This document shows, piece after piece, positions 1-9,190 of a DNA stretch of 64,000 nucleotides. Source of the stretch: Paenilisteria portnoyi (GTDB lineage: Bacteria; Bacillota; Bacilli; Lactobacillales; Listeriaceae); the NCBI RefSeq assembly GCF_014322795.1, contig NZ_JAASTT010000021.1, positions 1 through 64,000 of the forward strand. Direction: 5' to 3'. The number at the start of each line of letters is the position of its first letter. The first letter of the stretch is position 1. Both the position numbers and the translations under genes were made by a program. The notes under the pieces were generated by a model, which saw only the letters and a program-made list of their open reading frames with translations, made no database searches and had not been told where the DNA came from.

Positions 1-5
1 TTCAT
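1..5 (-). CDS. Start of a probable LXG toxin gene (only the start codon is in the window)
   Basis: On the minus strand an ATG lies at 5-3 and a GGAGG ribosome binding site at 20-16, ten bases upstream. The two genes before it in the same direction are the small helical partners that normally precede an LXG-domain toxin (YwqH-YwqI-YwqJ order in Bacillus subtilis). I therefore infer that the next gene encodes the secreted LXG effector. No protein sequence beyond the first codon is visible, so the identity rests on context alone. Confidence 0.45.
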
Positions 6-68
6 TGAACAAATTCCTCCGATGTATTTGATATGTTTTATTCTATCATCTTTTGTCCAACTTTTATT

Positions 69-347
69 CTACACCCACGTAACTTCAATATCTGTTAATA
101 TATTTTTATCTACATTTACAAATTCTGCACAATTCTTTTCAATATCTTGTGTTGTACGATCACCAAATTGCTGTAATTGCTCCATATGGGTATCAGTTTT
201 GGTCATGATTACTTGTATTTTAGTTGCTGATGCTAATTGATTCTTACGAGCAGCAGCGGAGGCTTTTTTATAGAAAACTTGTTGCTTCCCTGCAAACTGG
301 CTCGTACTTTGTAATATTGCCGATTCATTAACGTGTATATCAGACAT
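69..347 (-). CDS. Small helical type VII secretion partner, YwqI/DUF5344-like
   Basis: This 92-residue protein is almost entirely helical and polar, has no signal peptide, and ends in a short hydrophobic tail (TDIEVTWV). Size, the MSDIHVN start and position resemble the WXG100-like proteins encoded just before LXG toxins, which in related systems bind the toxin N-terminus and help deliver it to the type VII secretion machinery. A GGAGGAAG site precedes the ATG. It overlaps the upstream coiled-coil gene by 8 bases and is followed by a ribosome binding site and ATG at the window edge, so the three appear co-transcribed. The family name is from memory of similar loci. Confidence 0.65.
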   Translation of the reverse strand: MSDIHVNESAILQSTSQFAGKQQVFYKKASAAARKNQLASATKIQVIMTKTDTHMEQLQQFGDRTTQDIEKNCAEFVNVDKNILTDIEVTWV

Positions 348-702
348 TGGCTTCTTCCTCCAGTTGTTTTAGATTGGTGTAGTAGCGCGAATCTGCTTGA
401 AAATCACTCACTTGATTCTGTGCACGATTGATTTCTATGCGTATCTCTCGTACAAGGTCACTGACAACAGTGCTTTGATTATTCCAAAATTGAAGTCGCC
501 TTTGAAGGACTTGCCGTATCACGCTATCAGATGTATCTTGCCAGAAATCTTGTGGCAAATCAAGTTGACGAGTTGGCAGGTTTCCAACATGTTCGCCTTT
601 TCTTTGTACTTTTGTAGCGAGTTCTTCTAATCTTCGTATCTTTTCTTGTTGCCCTGTAATGGATTGTTGCACACTTGCAATTTCAGCATCATATTTTGAC
701 AT
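340..702 (-). CDS. Coiled-coil type VII secretion partner, YwqH/DUF5082-like
   Basis: A 120-residue charged coiled-coil protein starting MSKYDAEIAS. An AAGGTGG site sits before the ATG at 702; an in-frame ATG 16 codons upstream lacks a comparable site. Long helices (about residues 1-40 and 65-115) fit the YwqH-like proteins that open LXG cassettes. The gene is first in its operon: a promoter lies just upstream at 740-768, and its 3' end overlaps the next small gene by 8 bases. It differs clearly from the two coiled-coil partners at 58.6 and 63.5 kb, so this cassette is of a different subtype. Confidence 0.65.
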   Translation of the reverse strand: MSKYDAEIASVQQSITGQQEKIRRLEELATKVQRKGEHVGNLPTRQLDLPQDFWQDTSDSVIRQVLQRRLQFWNNQSTVVSDLVREIRIEINRAQNQVSDFQADSRYYTNLKQLEEEANV

Positions 703-739
703 TCTTCCACCTTCTTTTGTAGATGCATTCACTAAGCTA

Positions 740-768
740 ATTATATCCAATTATGGAAAGGGTTGCAA
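740..768 (-). promoter_or_regulatory. Sigma-A promoter of the left LXG cassette
   Basis: On the minus strand TTGCAA (768-763) and TATAAT (745-740) are separated by 17 bases, an almost perfect vegetative promoter, about 40 bases before the first gene of the cassette. Confidence 0.7.
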
Positions 769-967
769 CAATCTGCCAAAAAAGAAGAAAGCTAGACGAG
801 AGCGGAAGACTATACCACCTCAGAACATACTATCGGGTGCTTTCTTTGAGGAGCCTAGTTTTTATCTTTAGTTAAGGTGTTTTTCGCGATTTCGTGGTTT
901 TTTGATTTGAAAATGGGGTTTTTCGGGTATAATGGGTAATATACTGTAAAAAAAGAGGTGTTTGGGG

Positions 968-3616
968 ATGCAGAGATATCAAGAGGAAGCGGATAAGGTA
1001 TTAGAAGAGTTAGAAACTTCTGCGAAAACTGGGTTGACGACGGCTGAGGTTACGAAACGGTTGGAGCGGGATGGTTATAATGAGTTGAAAGACAAGTTAC
1101 GGGATCCTTTATGGAAACTGTTTTTGGAGACGTTTAAGGATCCGATGGTGATTGTCTTGCTTGCAGCGGCGTTTGTGCAGATTTTGATTGGCGAGGTTGT
1201 GGAGTCACTGATTATTTTTGCGGTGCTGATTCTGAACTCGGTGATTAGTGTTGTGCAGACGAGGAAGGCGGAAGGGTCGCTTGATGCGCTGAAAGAGATG
1301 TCGGCACCCGCGGCTAAGGTGATCAGGAACGGTGAGAAGTTGACGATTGCTGCGCGGGAACTCGTTGTCGGCGATATTGTTTTGCTGGATGCTGGGGATT
1401 TTGTTCCGGCGGATGGGCGGATTTTTGAAAGTGGTTCGCTTAAAGTGGACGAGGGCATGTTGACGGGGGAATCGGAGGCGGTCGAAAAACATATTCGGGT
1501 GATTTCGGAGGACGTGGCGCTTGGGGATCGGAAAAACATGGTCTTCAGTGGCGCGCTGACGGTTTATGGTCGTGGTGCTTTTGTCGTGACTGGAACGGGT
1601 GGCGGTACGGAAATCGGAAAAATTGCTGGACTGCTTGAGAGTGCTGAGGCGAAACAGACGCCATTGCAACAAAAATTGGAGAGCTTTAGTAAGAAACTGG
1701 GTGTCGGGATTTTGCTGTTGTGTATCTTGATTTTCGCGATTGAGGCTGGGCGTGCTTGGCTTGGTGGCGGCAGTGGAGACATGACGAAAGCGATTTTGAA
1801 TGCGTTTATGTTTGCGGTGGCTGTGGCTGTTGCGGCGATTCCGGAGGCGTTGTCGTCGATTGTGACGATTGTGTTGTCTGTTGGGACGAACAAGATGGCA
1901 AAACGGCACGCGATTATTCGGAAGTTGCCGGCGGTGGAGACGCTTGGTTCGACGAGCGTGATTTGTACGGATAAAACGGGGACGTTGACGCAGAATAAAA
2001 TGACGGTGGTAGATTATTATTTGCCGGATGGGACGCAGGAAGTTTTCCCGGATACGCCGGATACGTGGTCGGAGGGTGAGCGTCGTTTGATTCATATCGC
2101 GGTGCTTTGTAACGACTCGAATATTAATGAGGAGGGTCTCGAGCTTGGGGACCCGACGGAGGTTGCGCTGATCGCGTTTAGTAATAAGAACAATAAGAAT
2201 TACAACGAGATTCGGGAGCGTTATTTGCGTGAGGCGGAGATTCCGTTTGATTCGGAACGGAAGTTGATGTCGACGGTGCATACATTTGATGGGCAAAAAG
2301 CGATGCTGACAAAAGGTGGACCGGATGTCGTGTTTGCGCGCTGTAGCCAAGTGTTTTTGGATGGTAAGGAGCAGCCGTTGACAGAGGAATTGAAGGCGAC
2401 CTTGATGCAGGCGAATGAGGACTTTTCGAATCAGGCGTTACGGGTTTTGGCGTATGCGTATAAGCGTTTGGACGGTTCGCAGTCGGATGTTGATTTGGCT
2501 GATGAGCATGATTTGGTGCTCGTTGGTTTGACGGCGATGATTGATCCGCCGCGTGAAGCTGTTTATGCGGCGATTGAGGAGTCGAAAAAGGCTGGGATTC
2601 GCACGGTGATGATTACTGGGGATCATAAGACAACGGCGCAGGCGATTGGACGCGACATTGGCTTGATGCAACCGGATGACATCGCGCTTACTGGGCAAGA
2701 ACTCGATGCGTTATCGGAGCAAGAACTGGATGAAAAACTGGAACATATTTCGGTCTATGCCCGGGTGTCTCCTGAAAATAAAATTCGAATCGTGAAAGCT
2801 TGGCAGAAAAAAGGGAAGGTTACTTCGATGACGGGGGATGGTGTGAATGATGCGCCGGCCTTGAAGCAAGCCGATATTGGTGTGGCGATGGGAAGTGGGA
2901 CCGATGTTGCCAAAGATGCTTCGGCGATGGTCTTGACGGATGATAATTTCGTTTCGATTGTAAGCGCGGTGGAAGTCGGCCGTACTGTTTTTGATAATAT
3001 TAAAAAGTCGATTGCGTACCTGTTTGCTGGGAATCTAGGCGCGATTATTGCGATTCTTTTTGCGTTAGTATTTGACTGGATTAATCCGTTTACGGCGCTG
3101 CAACTGCTGTTTATCAACTTGGTCAATGACTCCTTGCCAGCGATAGCACTCGGAATGGAGAAAGCGGAGCCAGATGTGATGGAGCGTAAACCGCGGGATA
3201 TTAAAGAAGGCATTTTTGCGGGCGGAACGATGCAGGCAGTCATTACGCGTGGTGTTTTGATTGGGGTTGCGGTTATTATTTCGCAATATATCGGCTTGCA
3301 ACACTCGCCTGAAATTAGCGTTGCGATGGCATTTACGACGCTGATCTTGGCTCGTACATTGCAAACTTTTGCGGCACGTTCTAATAAGCAAACTGCATTT
3401 GAAGCAGGATTTTTCAGTAATAAATACGTGATTTACGCTGTATTGGTATGTTTTGTGCTTTATGGCGTGACGATACTTCCAGGTGCGCGTGAAGTCTTCT
3501 CGATTCCAGCATCATTCGGTCTAAACGAGTGGGGAATTGCTGCAGGACTTGCGCTTGCCGCTGTGATTTTGATGGAACTTGGCAAACTAGTAAGTCGAAT
3601 TGGAAAAGGGAAATAA
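968..3616 (+). CDS. Calcium-transporting P-type ATPase, LMCA1-like
   Basis: An 882-residue P2A-type ATPase expected to pump Ca2+ out of the cell using ATP, with the alkaline-tolerant Listeria enzyme LMCA1 (lmo0841) as closest remembered relative. Visible motifs are the actuator TGES (about 167-170), membrane segment 4 AAIPEAL, the phosphorylation site DKTGTLT (Asp about 335), the nucleotide-binding KGGPD, the hinge TGDGVNDAP and the M6 segment FINLVNDS. Ten membrane segments fit the profile. I chose ATG 968, seven bases after GAGGTG, rather than the in-frame TTG at 962. It is a single gene ending at a bidirectional terminator shared with the convergent rhodanese gene. Confidence 0.93.
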   Translation: MQRYQEEADKVLEELETSAKTGLTTAEVTKRLERDGYNELKDKLRDPLWKLFLETFKDPMVIVLLAAAFVQILIGEVVESLIIFAVLILNSVISVVQTRKAEGSLDALKEMSAPAAKVIRNGEKLTIAARELVVGDIVLLDAGDFVPADGRIFESGSLKVDEGMLTGESEAVEKHIRVISEDVALGDRKNMVFSGALTVYGRGAFVVTGTGGGTEIGKIAGLLESAEAKQTPLQQKLESFSKKLGVGILLLCILIFAIEAGRAWLGGGSGDMTKAILNAFMFAVAVAVAAIPEALSSIVTIVLSVGTNKMAKRHAIIRKLPAVETLGSTSVICTDKTGTLTQNKMTVVDYYLPDGTQEVFPDTPDTWSEGERRLIHIAVLCNDSNINEEGLELGDPTEVALIAFSNKNNKNYNEIRERYLREAEIPFDSERKLMSTVHTFDGQKAMLTKGGPDVVFARCSQVFLDGKEQPLTEELKATLMQANEDFSNQALRVLAYAYKRLDGSQSDVDLADEHDLVLVGLTAMIDPPREAVYAAIEESKKAGIRTVMITGDHKTTAQAIGRDIGLMQPDDIALTGQELDALSEQELDEKLEHISVYARVSPENKIRIVKAWQKKGKVTSMTGDGVNDAPALKQADIGVAMGSGTDVAKDASAMVLTDDNFVSIVSAVEVGRTVFDNIKKSIAYLFAGNLGAIIAILFALVFDWINPFTALQLLFINLVNDSLPAIALGMEKAEPDVMERKPRDIKEGIFAGGTMQAVITRGVLIGVAVIISQYIGLQHSPEISVAMAFTTLILARTLQTFAARSNKQTAFEAGFFSNKYVIYAVLVCFVLYGVTILPGAREVFSIPASFGLNEWGIAAGLALAAVILMELGKLVSRIGKGK

Positions 3617-3625
3617 CACAAAACA

Positions 3626-3673
3626 AAGAGGTACGCCAGACACGGTTTTTTCCGCAAATGTGGCGTACCTCTT
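3626..3673. terminator. Bidirectional terminator between ATPase and rhodanese genes
   Basis: A 13-bp perfect inverted repeat (AAGAGGTACGCCA and its complement) encloses a 22-base loop between two convergent genes. Confidence 0.8.
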
Positions 3674-3676
3674 GTC

Positions 3677-3970
3677 TTAGTTTTCTTTTTCGAGCCAAGC
3701 GTTCATGCCACCGACGACATTTTCGCATTGGAGCCCGCGTGCACTTAGGTATTCGCATGCTTGTGTAGAGCGTTTACCGGAATAACAAATCACGCTGTAA
3801 ATGGTGTTTGGATTTAATTCATCTACAAAATTTGGCAAGCCAATCAGCGGAATATTGCGGACACCTTCAATGTGAACGGCGTTGAAATCGTCCGTGTCAC
3901 GCACATCGATAATGTTCTCTGCAGAACGACTCTCTAATTCTTCTACGGAAATAAGATTAAAACTCATCAT
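3677..3970 (-). CDS. Single-domain rhodanese-like sulfurtransferase
   Basis: A 97-residue cytoplasmic single-domain rhodanese. It shows the N-terminal ENIIDVRD strand, the active-site loop VICYSGKRS whose cysteine would carry the persulfide, and the C-terminal VVGGMNAW motif of the family. GAGAGGGG precedes two adjacent ATGs; either may start. The sulfur donor and acceptor cannot be told from sequence. It is a single gene convergent with the Ca2+-ATPase. Confidence 0.88.
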   Translation of the reverse strand: MMSFNLISVEELESRSAENIIDVRDTDDFNAVHIEGVRNIPLIGLPNFVDELNPNTIYSVICYSGKRSTQACEYLSARGLQCENVVGGMNAWLEKEN

Positions 3971-4044
3971 TAAAAACCCCTCTCGAATAGTTTTATTTTA
4001 AAGGATAGTGGGGGTAGAAAACAACTTCGGCGCTTGTGATAAAG

Positions 4045-4320
4045 CTACTTAAAATAAGTCATAAGATAGAGGATGGCGCCAATATGCAGGACAATCGAGA
4101 AAGGAACGCCAATTTTAAACTTCCATTTATGCGTTTTGTGGTGGCAAGTATGCATACCAATCCATGAGCCGATTCCACCACCGAGAAAGGCAACGAGTAA
4201 AAGTGTAGCTTCCGGAATGCGCCATTGATGCTTGATTGCTTTTCGTTTATCGATAGCCATGGTCGCAAAACCGATACTATTGATAACCGCATAATATAGA
4301 ATAAGTAATGTGATAAACAT
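4045..4320 (-). CDS. DUF1294 family small membrane protein
   Basis: A 91-residue membrane protein with about three hydrophobic segments (residues 1-20, 37-55, 70-89). The motif AxDKRKA near residue 25, the RIPEATLL segment and the GGGIGSWIGM stretch followed by H-K-T are typical of the DUF1294 family. Function is unknown for the family. It is a single gene transcribed away from the following membrane-protein gene. Confidence 0.8.
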   Translation of the reverse strand: MFITLLILYYAVINSIGFATMAIDKRKAIKHQWRIPEATLLLVAFLGGGIGSWIGMHTCHHKTHKWKFKIGVPFSIVLHIGAILYLMTYFK

Positions 4321-4420
4321 GATTTTCCTCCTGTTTCCTTAACAAAAAATGTTTTAAAAGTGCCAAATGAATGGCGACAAGTTATAATTATATCATATTT
4401 AAAAAGGAGTGAGTTTTGAG

Positions 4421-5098
4421 ATGATTCGAGATTATTTTTCGTATGTGGGGATGACAATTGTTCGACCAGTAAAAACAAGTATGCAAGCAAGTAAGGAAAA
4501 AGGGGTATTTGGATTATTTCACATATTATTATTTGTCATAGGACTATCTTTGCAGTACAGCTGGAACATGAAGGGATTAATACTAAACGCGATGCAAGAG
4601 TATCCGATATTACAAAAAATAGTTACCGCCATTTTTGTTTCTTCGGGACAAGTTTTCCTGTATATCTTGATTTTAATGTTGCTAAATATCACCGTTGCTT
4701 GGGTCGCGATACGCTATATTATGGGGATTAAAGAAGTGACATTCATGAAAAGCGCTGCAGGAATCGGCGGTATGATCACGTTCCCGCTTGTTATTTTGAT
4801 TGTATCTATTATCATGACAAGCTTCGGTTCGGTGCTTATCTCCGTGCTACTCTGCATGATGGCCTTATTATTTCTGCCATACGCAATCATGTATTTTATT
4901 ATCGGACATTATGAAAAATCACGCGTCGATGTGTATTGGGTTAGTATTTTAGTATTTGTAGCCGTTACAATCATAACGTTGCTCGGCATGTATTTACTTA
5001 TCCAAGTATTTATGTCGAATGTACACGATGTCACAGGCCAAGTGCAACACCTTATTCTCGAACGATGGAATGATTTCCGTGATAAGTTGCCTATTTAA
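4421..5098 (+). CDS. Polytopic membrane protein of unknown function
   Basis: About 225 residues with five or six hydrophobic segments (approximately 35-50, 70-100, 115-140, 145-165, 180-205) and an N-terminal cytoplasmic stretch. The layout recalls Yip1-like or YesK-like membrane proteins, but I do not recognise a family. ATG 4421 follows AAGGAG with an 11-base gap; an in-frame GTG at 4409 overlaps that site and is unlikely. It appears to be a single gene between the DUF1294 gene and ridA. Confidence 0.75.
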   Translation: MIRDYFSYVGMTIVRPVKTSMQASKEKGVFGLFHILLFVIGLSLQYSWNMKGLILNAMQEYPILQKIVTAIFVSSGQVFLYILILMLLNITVAWVAIRYIMGIKEVTFMKSAAGIGGMITFPLVILIVSIIMTSFGSVLISVLLCMMALLFLPYAIMYFIIGHYEKSRVDVYWVSILVFVAVTIITLLGMYLLIQVFMSNVHDVTGQVQHLILERWNDFRDKLPI

Positions 5099-5118
5099 AG
5101 ATTGCAAAACTATCTGAA

Positions 5119-5147
5119 TTGACATACAATACTAACATAAACAGAAT
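5119..5147 (+). promoter_or_regulatory. Possible promoter of ridA
   Basis: TTGACA at 5119-5124 and a weak CAGAAT at 5142-5147 are 17 bases apart, shortly before the AGGAGG site of the RidA-family gene. Confidence 0.45.
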
Positions 5148-5164
5148 TTAGGAGGATTTCATAC

Positions 5165-5542
5165 ATGACAAAAGAAATAATTCATACAGATCAAGCACCA
5201 AAAGCGTTGGGACCTTATTCTCAAGCGGTAAAAGTAAACGGTTTTATTTATGCATCAGGGCAACTAGGCATTGATCCCGCAACAGGTGAAATGGTGGCAG
5301 GCGTGGAAGCACAAACAAAGCAAGCATTCGCGAACATCAAAGCGGTGCTAGAAGCTGGCGGTTCAAGCCTAGATAAAATCGTCAAAACAACCGTACTTTT
5401 CAAAGACCTTGGTAATTTTATCGCGGTCAATGAGATTTATGCATCGTTTTTCGAAGGAGATTACCCGGCACGTAGCGCTTTTCAAGTGGCTAAATTACCG
5501 AATGACGCGGATATTGAAATCGAAGTAATCGCAGAAGCATAG
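5165..5542 (+). CDS. ridA: RidA family reactive intermediate (enamine/imine) deaminase
   Basis: A 125-residue member of the YjgF/YER057c/UK114 family, which hydrolyses 2-aminoacrylate and related enamine/imine products of PLP enzymes to keto acids and ammonia. Family signatures are the N-terminal QAPKALGPYSQAV, YASGQLGIDP and the C-terminal PARSAFQVAKLP with the substrate-binding arginine at position 103, ending in EIEVIAEA. The length is exactly that of the family. It is a single-gene unit with AGGAGG in front and a terminator behind. Confidence 0.95.
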   Translation: MTKEIIHTDQAPKALGPYSQAVKVNGFIYASGQLGIDPATGEMVAGVEAQTKQAFANIKAVLEAGGSSLDKIVKTTVLFKDLGNFIAVNEIYASFFEGDYPARSAFQVAKLPNDADIEIEVIAEA

Positions 5543-5550
5543 AATAAAAA

Positions 5551-5580
5551 GCTGAGCCTTGTAAAAAGGTTCGGTTTTTT
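5551..5580 (+). terminator. Terminator after ridA
   Basis: A 9-bp stem with two G-U pairs (5552-5560 with 5566-5574) is followed by a run of six T. Confidence 0.75.
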
Positions 5581-5606
5581 CAAATTTGGGGATTGGAGTG
5601 GATATT

Positions 5607-6713
5607 ATGGGAAAAGCACCATTTAAAGCAGATCAGGTTGGTAGTATTTTAAGAACGGAAGCGATCAAGCAGGCAAGGTTAGACAAAGCATCAGGCAAAA
5701 TAAACGACGCAGAACTACGCGCGATTGAGGATGAAGAAATCAAATATATCGTGGCTAAACAAAAAGAGGCGGGTCTGAAAGCTGTGACCGATGGCGAGTT
5801 CCGCCGCGCTTGGTGGCATTTCGATTTTCTAGAGGGATTGGATGGCGTGGAAGGATATGACGCGCAGGATGGCATTCAGTTCGCCAACGTCCAAACGAAA
5901 ACACACTCCGTCAAAATTGTAGCGCCGATTCGATTTGGCAACCACCCGATGCTTGCGGACTATCAGTTTTTACATAGCATTGCGGGAGACGACGCCGTTG
6001 CAAAAATGACGATTCCGAGTCCAGCGATGTTGCACTACCGCGGGGATATGGAGTACGCGCCGTATTTAGCAGACAATGCGCTGTTCGTTCAAGATTTGGC
6101 GAATGCTTATAAAGAAGCGATTCAAGCTTTTTACGATGCGGGTTGCCGTTATTTGCAACTTGACGATACATCGTGGAGTTATTTATGTTCCGATGAGCAA
6201 CGCGAAGTCGTTCGTTCACGCGGTTTTGACCCAGATGCCTTACAAGAAACGTACAAAAATCTAATCAACGAGGCCATCTCCGAAAAACCAGCGGATATGG
6301 TGATCACAATGCACATTTGCCGTGGCAATTTCCGGTCGACATGGATTGCTTCCGGTGGCTATGAACCCGTTGCCGAAACCCTGTTTGGCGGTCTAAATAT
6401 CGATGGCTTTTTCCTAGAGTATGACAATGACCGTTCTGGCGATTTTGCTCCATTACGCTACGTCAAGCGCCCAGATTTGAAAATTATTCTCGGCCTTATC
6501 ACATCAAAAAATGGCGGCCTAGAAGACCCAGACGCTATTAAAGCAAGAATTAAAGAAGCATCCGAGTTCGTCCCACTTTCCCAACTTTGCTTAAGCCCAC
6601 AATGCGGTTTTGCATCAACAGAAGAAGGAAATATCCTTACCGAAGACGAACAATGGGCAAAATTAGGACACGTTGTAGCGATTGCAAAAAATGTCTGGGG
6701 CGACGAAGCCTAA
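5607..6713 (+). CDS. MetE C-terminal-like cobalamin-independent methyltransferase, YxjG/YxjH type
   Basis: A 368-residue single-barrel protein like the catalytic half of methionine synthase MetE. B. subtilis YxjG/YxjH are the nearest remembered relatives. It shows the N-terminal FKADQVGSILR, the VTDGEFRR motif, and the zinc-ligand pattern His and Cys in MHICRGN (about 243-248) with a later Cys in SPQCGF (about 338). The methyl donor and acceptor are not certain; homocysteine is the usual acceptor. ATG 5607 follows a GGAGTGGAT site and matches the family start. No SAM riboswitch is visible upstream, unlike the Bacillus relatives. Confidence 0.85.
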   Translation: MGKAPFKADQVGSILRTEAIKQARLDKASGKINDAELRAIEDEEIKYIVAKQKEAGLKAVTDGEFRRAWWHFDFLEGLDGVEGYDAQDGIQFANVQTKTHSVKIVAPIRFGNHPMLADYQFLHSIAGDDAVAKMTIPSPAMLHYRGDMEYAPYLADNALFVQDLANAYKEAIQAFYDAGCRYLQLDDTSWSYLCSDEQREVVRSRGFDPDALQETYKNLINEAISEKPADMVITMHICRGNFRSTWIASGGYEPVAETLFGGLNIDGFFLEYDNDRSGDFAPLRYVKRPDLKIILGLITSKNGGLEDPDAIKARIKEASEFVPLSQLCLSPQCGFASTEEGNILTEDEQWAKLGHVVAIAKNVWGDEA

Positions 6714-6740
6714 CAAAATTTATAAACCGAAAGACATGAA

Positions 6741-6779
6741 AAAACCTTGGAATAGCGCGATTATTCCGAGGTTTTTGAT
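6741..6779 (+). terminator. Terminator after the MetE-like gene
   Basis: A 14-bp stem with one G-U pair (6741-6754 with 6762-6775) and a T-rich tail. A further 8-bp inverted repeat at 6791-6824 lies between this and the ABC transporter gene and may be an operator. Confidence 0.8.
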
Positions 6780-6918
6780 GTTTTCCACTAAACCTTATCC
6801 GAATAGGGTATTTTCAATAAGGTTACATTATGATAAAATCGAGGATGTGTTATGTTTTTTACAGCATCAAAAGTACAGAAATAATTTATATACATACTTG
6901 CAAAATGGGGAGGAAATA

Positions 6919-8352
6919 ATGAAAAAGACGAAAATACTATTTTTACTTTTGGCATTTATGGCAGTATTCGCAATGGTTGCAGGTAGTTTTGTACCAACAG
7001 CGCAGGCAGCAGAACAAAAAGTGTATGAAATCGGGACAGACGAAACTTTTGCGCCGTTTGAATTTCAGAATAAGAAAGGCGAGCTTGTTGGGATTGACAT
7101 GGATATCCTGAAAGCCATCGCCAAAGATCAAGATTTTCAGTATAACGTGAAGCCACTCGGGTTTAATGCGGCGGTTCAAGCGTTGACGAGTAATCAAGTG
7201 GATGGCGTTATCGCAGGAATGAGTATTACCGATGAACGCAAGCAAAAATTCGATTTCTCGGATCCTTATTTTGAATCAGGCATCGTCATGGCGATCAAAA
7301 AAGGCGACGATTCGATTCAATCCTATGAAGATTTACGCGGCAAGAAAGTCGCTGTCAAAACAGGAACGGAAGGCTATGCTTTTGCAGATGCCAATAAAGA
7401 AAAATACGGCTACACACTCGTGCCATTCGATGACTCGGCAAGCATGTACGCAGATGTTAGAACTGGCAATTCTGTCGCGTGTTTCGATGATTATCCAGTA
7501 CTCGCTTACGGCGTAAAACAAGGCAATGGCCTCGACATCGTCACGGAAAAAGAAAAAGGTAATTCATACGGTTTTGCAGTCAACAAAGGCAAAAATCAAG
7601 AACTCCTTGAGAAATTCAACGTTGGGCTAATGAACATCAAAGCAAGTGGTGAATACAAAGAAATCATTGACCGCTATATTGGAAGCGACGTAAAACCACA
7701 ATCATTCTGGGATTTACTTATCGAAAGCGCGCCAGCCTTGCTTCTAGGTCTTTGGTACACGATTAAATTAACGCTCATTTCGCTCGTTTTTGCAGCAATT
7801 CTAGGACTTGTCTTCGGTTTCCTAAAAGTGAGTCGCAGCAAAGTATTGCGCGGTATCGCAACGGTTTATGTCGACATTTTCCGCGGTATTCCGCTAATCG
7901 TCCTAGCATTCTTTATTTATTTTGGGATTCCCGAAGCGATGGGCTTTAAAATGGATGCTACCGTCGCCGCAGTCATCACCTTGAGTTTAAACGCGGGGGC
8001 TTACATTACCGAAATTATCCGCGGTGGAATTCAAGCTGTCGATAAAGGTCAGATGGAGGCGGGTCGTTCGCTCGGCTTACCATACGGCAAAACGATGATC
8101 AAAATTATCTTGCCGCAAGCGATTCGCGTCATGATCCCGTCGTTTATCAACCAATTCGTTATCACCTTGAAAGATACGTCTATCATGAGTGTTATCGGTC
8201 TTGTCGAGTTAACACAATCTGGTAAAATCATCATCGCGCGTACATTCGAATCGTCCACTATTTGGCTGATTGTTGCAATCATGTACTTGATTGTCATCAC
8301 CGCCTTGACGAAACTATCGAACGTGATGGAACGGAGGGTAAATAATGACTAA
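6919..8352 (+). CDS. Polar amino acid (glutamine-type) ABC transporter, fused binding protein and permease
   Basis: A 477-residue fusion. Residues 1-32 are a signal peptide ending near AQAAEQ. About 35-255 form a family 3 solute-binding domain, with the typical [12 protein letters not shown] start and the [19 protein letters not shown] segment. About 265-475 form the HisM/GlnP-type permease with five membrane segments and the EAA-loop [10 protein letters not shown]. The 8-base overlap with the ATPase gene shows that they form one transporter. Fused proteins of this kind import glutamine or related amino acids (lmo0847-like). ATG 6919 follows GGGGAGG and gives the signal peptide; the longer upstream reading is not used. 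Confidence 0.92.
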   Translation: MKKTKILFLLLAFMAVFAMVAGSFVPTAQAAEQKVYEIGTDETFAPFEFQNKKGELVGIDMDILKAIAKDQDFQYNVKPLGFNAAVQALTSNQVDGVIAGMSITDERKQKFDFSDPYFESGIVMAIKKGDDSIQSYEDLRGKKVAVKTGTEGYAFADANKEKYGYTLVPFDDSASMYADVRTGNSVACFDDYPVLAYGVKQGNGLDIVTEKEKGNSYGFAVNKGKNQELLEKFNVGLMNIKASGEYKEIIDRYIGSDVKPQSFWDLLIESAPALLLGLWYTIKLTLISLVFAAILGLVFGFLKVSRSKVLRGIATVYVDIFRGIPLIVLAFFIYFGIPEAMGFKMDATVAAVITLSLNAGAYITEIIRGGIQAVDKGQMEAGRSLGLPYGKTMIKIILPQAIRVMIPSFINQFVITLKDTSIMSVIGLVELTQSGKIIIARTFESSTIWLIVAIMYLIVITALTKLSNVMERRVNND

Positions 8353-9073
8353 ACTAAAAGTAACCGACTTAAAGAAAAGCTTCGGCACAAATGAAGTTTT
8401 AAAAGGAATTAATCTCGAAGTGGCAGAAGGCGAAGTAGTTTGCGTCATCGGCCCGTCTGGTTCTGGAAAAAGTACATTTTTGCGTTGCATGAATAACCTC
8501 GAGGAAATCACAGCTGGCGATGTAATCGTTGACGACTTCCAGATTACCGATAAAAAAACAGACATCAACAAAGTACGCGAAAACATTGGGATGGTATTCC
8601 AGCATTTCAACCTTTTCCCGCACATGTCTGTTTTGAAAAATATCACGCTTGCACCAACAGAATTACGCAAACAATCGAAAGAAGAAGCTCGGAAAACGGG
8701 TCTAGCGCTCCTGCAACGTGTCGGCTTATCTGATAAAGCAGACGCGCTACCAAGCCAACTTTCTGGCGGACAAAAACAACGTGTCGCGATTGCCCGTGCG
8801 CTCGCGATGAATCCTGATATCATGCTTTTTGATGAGCCAACGTCAGCACTCGATCCAGAAATGGTCGGCGAAGTTCTGGGCGTTATGAAGGATTTAGCGA
8901 AAGAAGGCATGACGATGATTGTTGTCACGCATGAAATGGGCTTCGCAAAAGAAGTTGGTGACCGAGTTATTTTCATGGACGGCGGTTATATCGTCGAAGA
9001 AGGTACACCAGAGCGAGTATTTGACGCACCACAACATGAACGTACCATCAGCTTCTTAGAAAAAGTATTATAG
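8345..9073 (+). CDS. Polar amino acid ABC transporter ATP-binding protein (GlnQ type)
   Basis: A 242-residue ABC ATPase that powers the fused permease encoded just upstream. It shows Walker [10 protein letters not shown] (about 33-41), the Q-loop [10 protein letters not shown], the signature LSGGQKQR, Walker [14 protein letters not shown] and the switch histidine in VVTHEMGFA, all intact. Length and sequence match the HisP/GlnQ/ArtP family. The start overlaps the upstream gene by 8 bases with GGAGGG in front, so translation is coupled. A strong terminator follows. Confidence 0.94.
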   Translation: MTKLKVTDLKKSFGTNEVLKGINLEVAEGEVVCVIGPSGSGKSTFLRCMNNLEEITAGDVIVDDFQITDKKTDINKVRENIGMVFQHFNLFPHMSVLKNITLAPTELRKQSKEEARKTGLALLQRVGLSDKADALPSQLSGGQKQRVAIARALAMNPDIMLFDEPTSALDPEMVGEVLGVMKDLAKEGMTMIVVTHEMGFAKEVGDRVIFMDGGYIVEEGTPERVFDAPQHERTISFLEKVL

Positions 9074-9078
9074 TTTGA

Positions 9079-9116
9079 AAATCATGTCTCCATCACCCGA
9101 GACATGATTTTTTTTC
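9079..9116 (+). terminator. Terminator after the amino acid ABC transporter
   Basis: A perfect 12-bp stem (9079-9090 with 9099-9110), 8-base loop and a run of T. Confidence 0.9.
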
Positions 9117-9124
9117 GCGAAATT

Positions 9125-9154
9125 TTGGCATTGTGGCGGATTTTTTGATATGAT
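9125..9154 (+). promoter_or_regulatory. Probable promoter of hssRS
   Basis: TTGGCA (9125-9130) and TATGAT (9149-9154) with an 18-base spacer, about 37 bases before the response regulator gene. Confidence 0.55.
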
Positions 9155-9190
9155 GCAGTAAAAGTAGGACGGGTCAGGTGAGCGAGGAAG

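Noticed and set aside
1205-2350. A 381-codon open frame antisense to the Ca2+-ATPase gene
   Set aside because: It is a shadow of a conserved P-type ATPase; the product is low-complexity, rich in Arg, His and Asn, with no ribosome site.
5543-5606. SAM (S-box) riboswitch before the MetE-like gene
   Set aside because: The gap is too short and holds only the ridA terminator.
6682-6918. N-terminal extension of the ABC binding protein-permease
   Set aside because: It would start inside the previous gene, cross a terminator and hide the signal peptide; ATG 6919 has a strong ribosome site.
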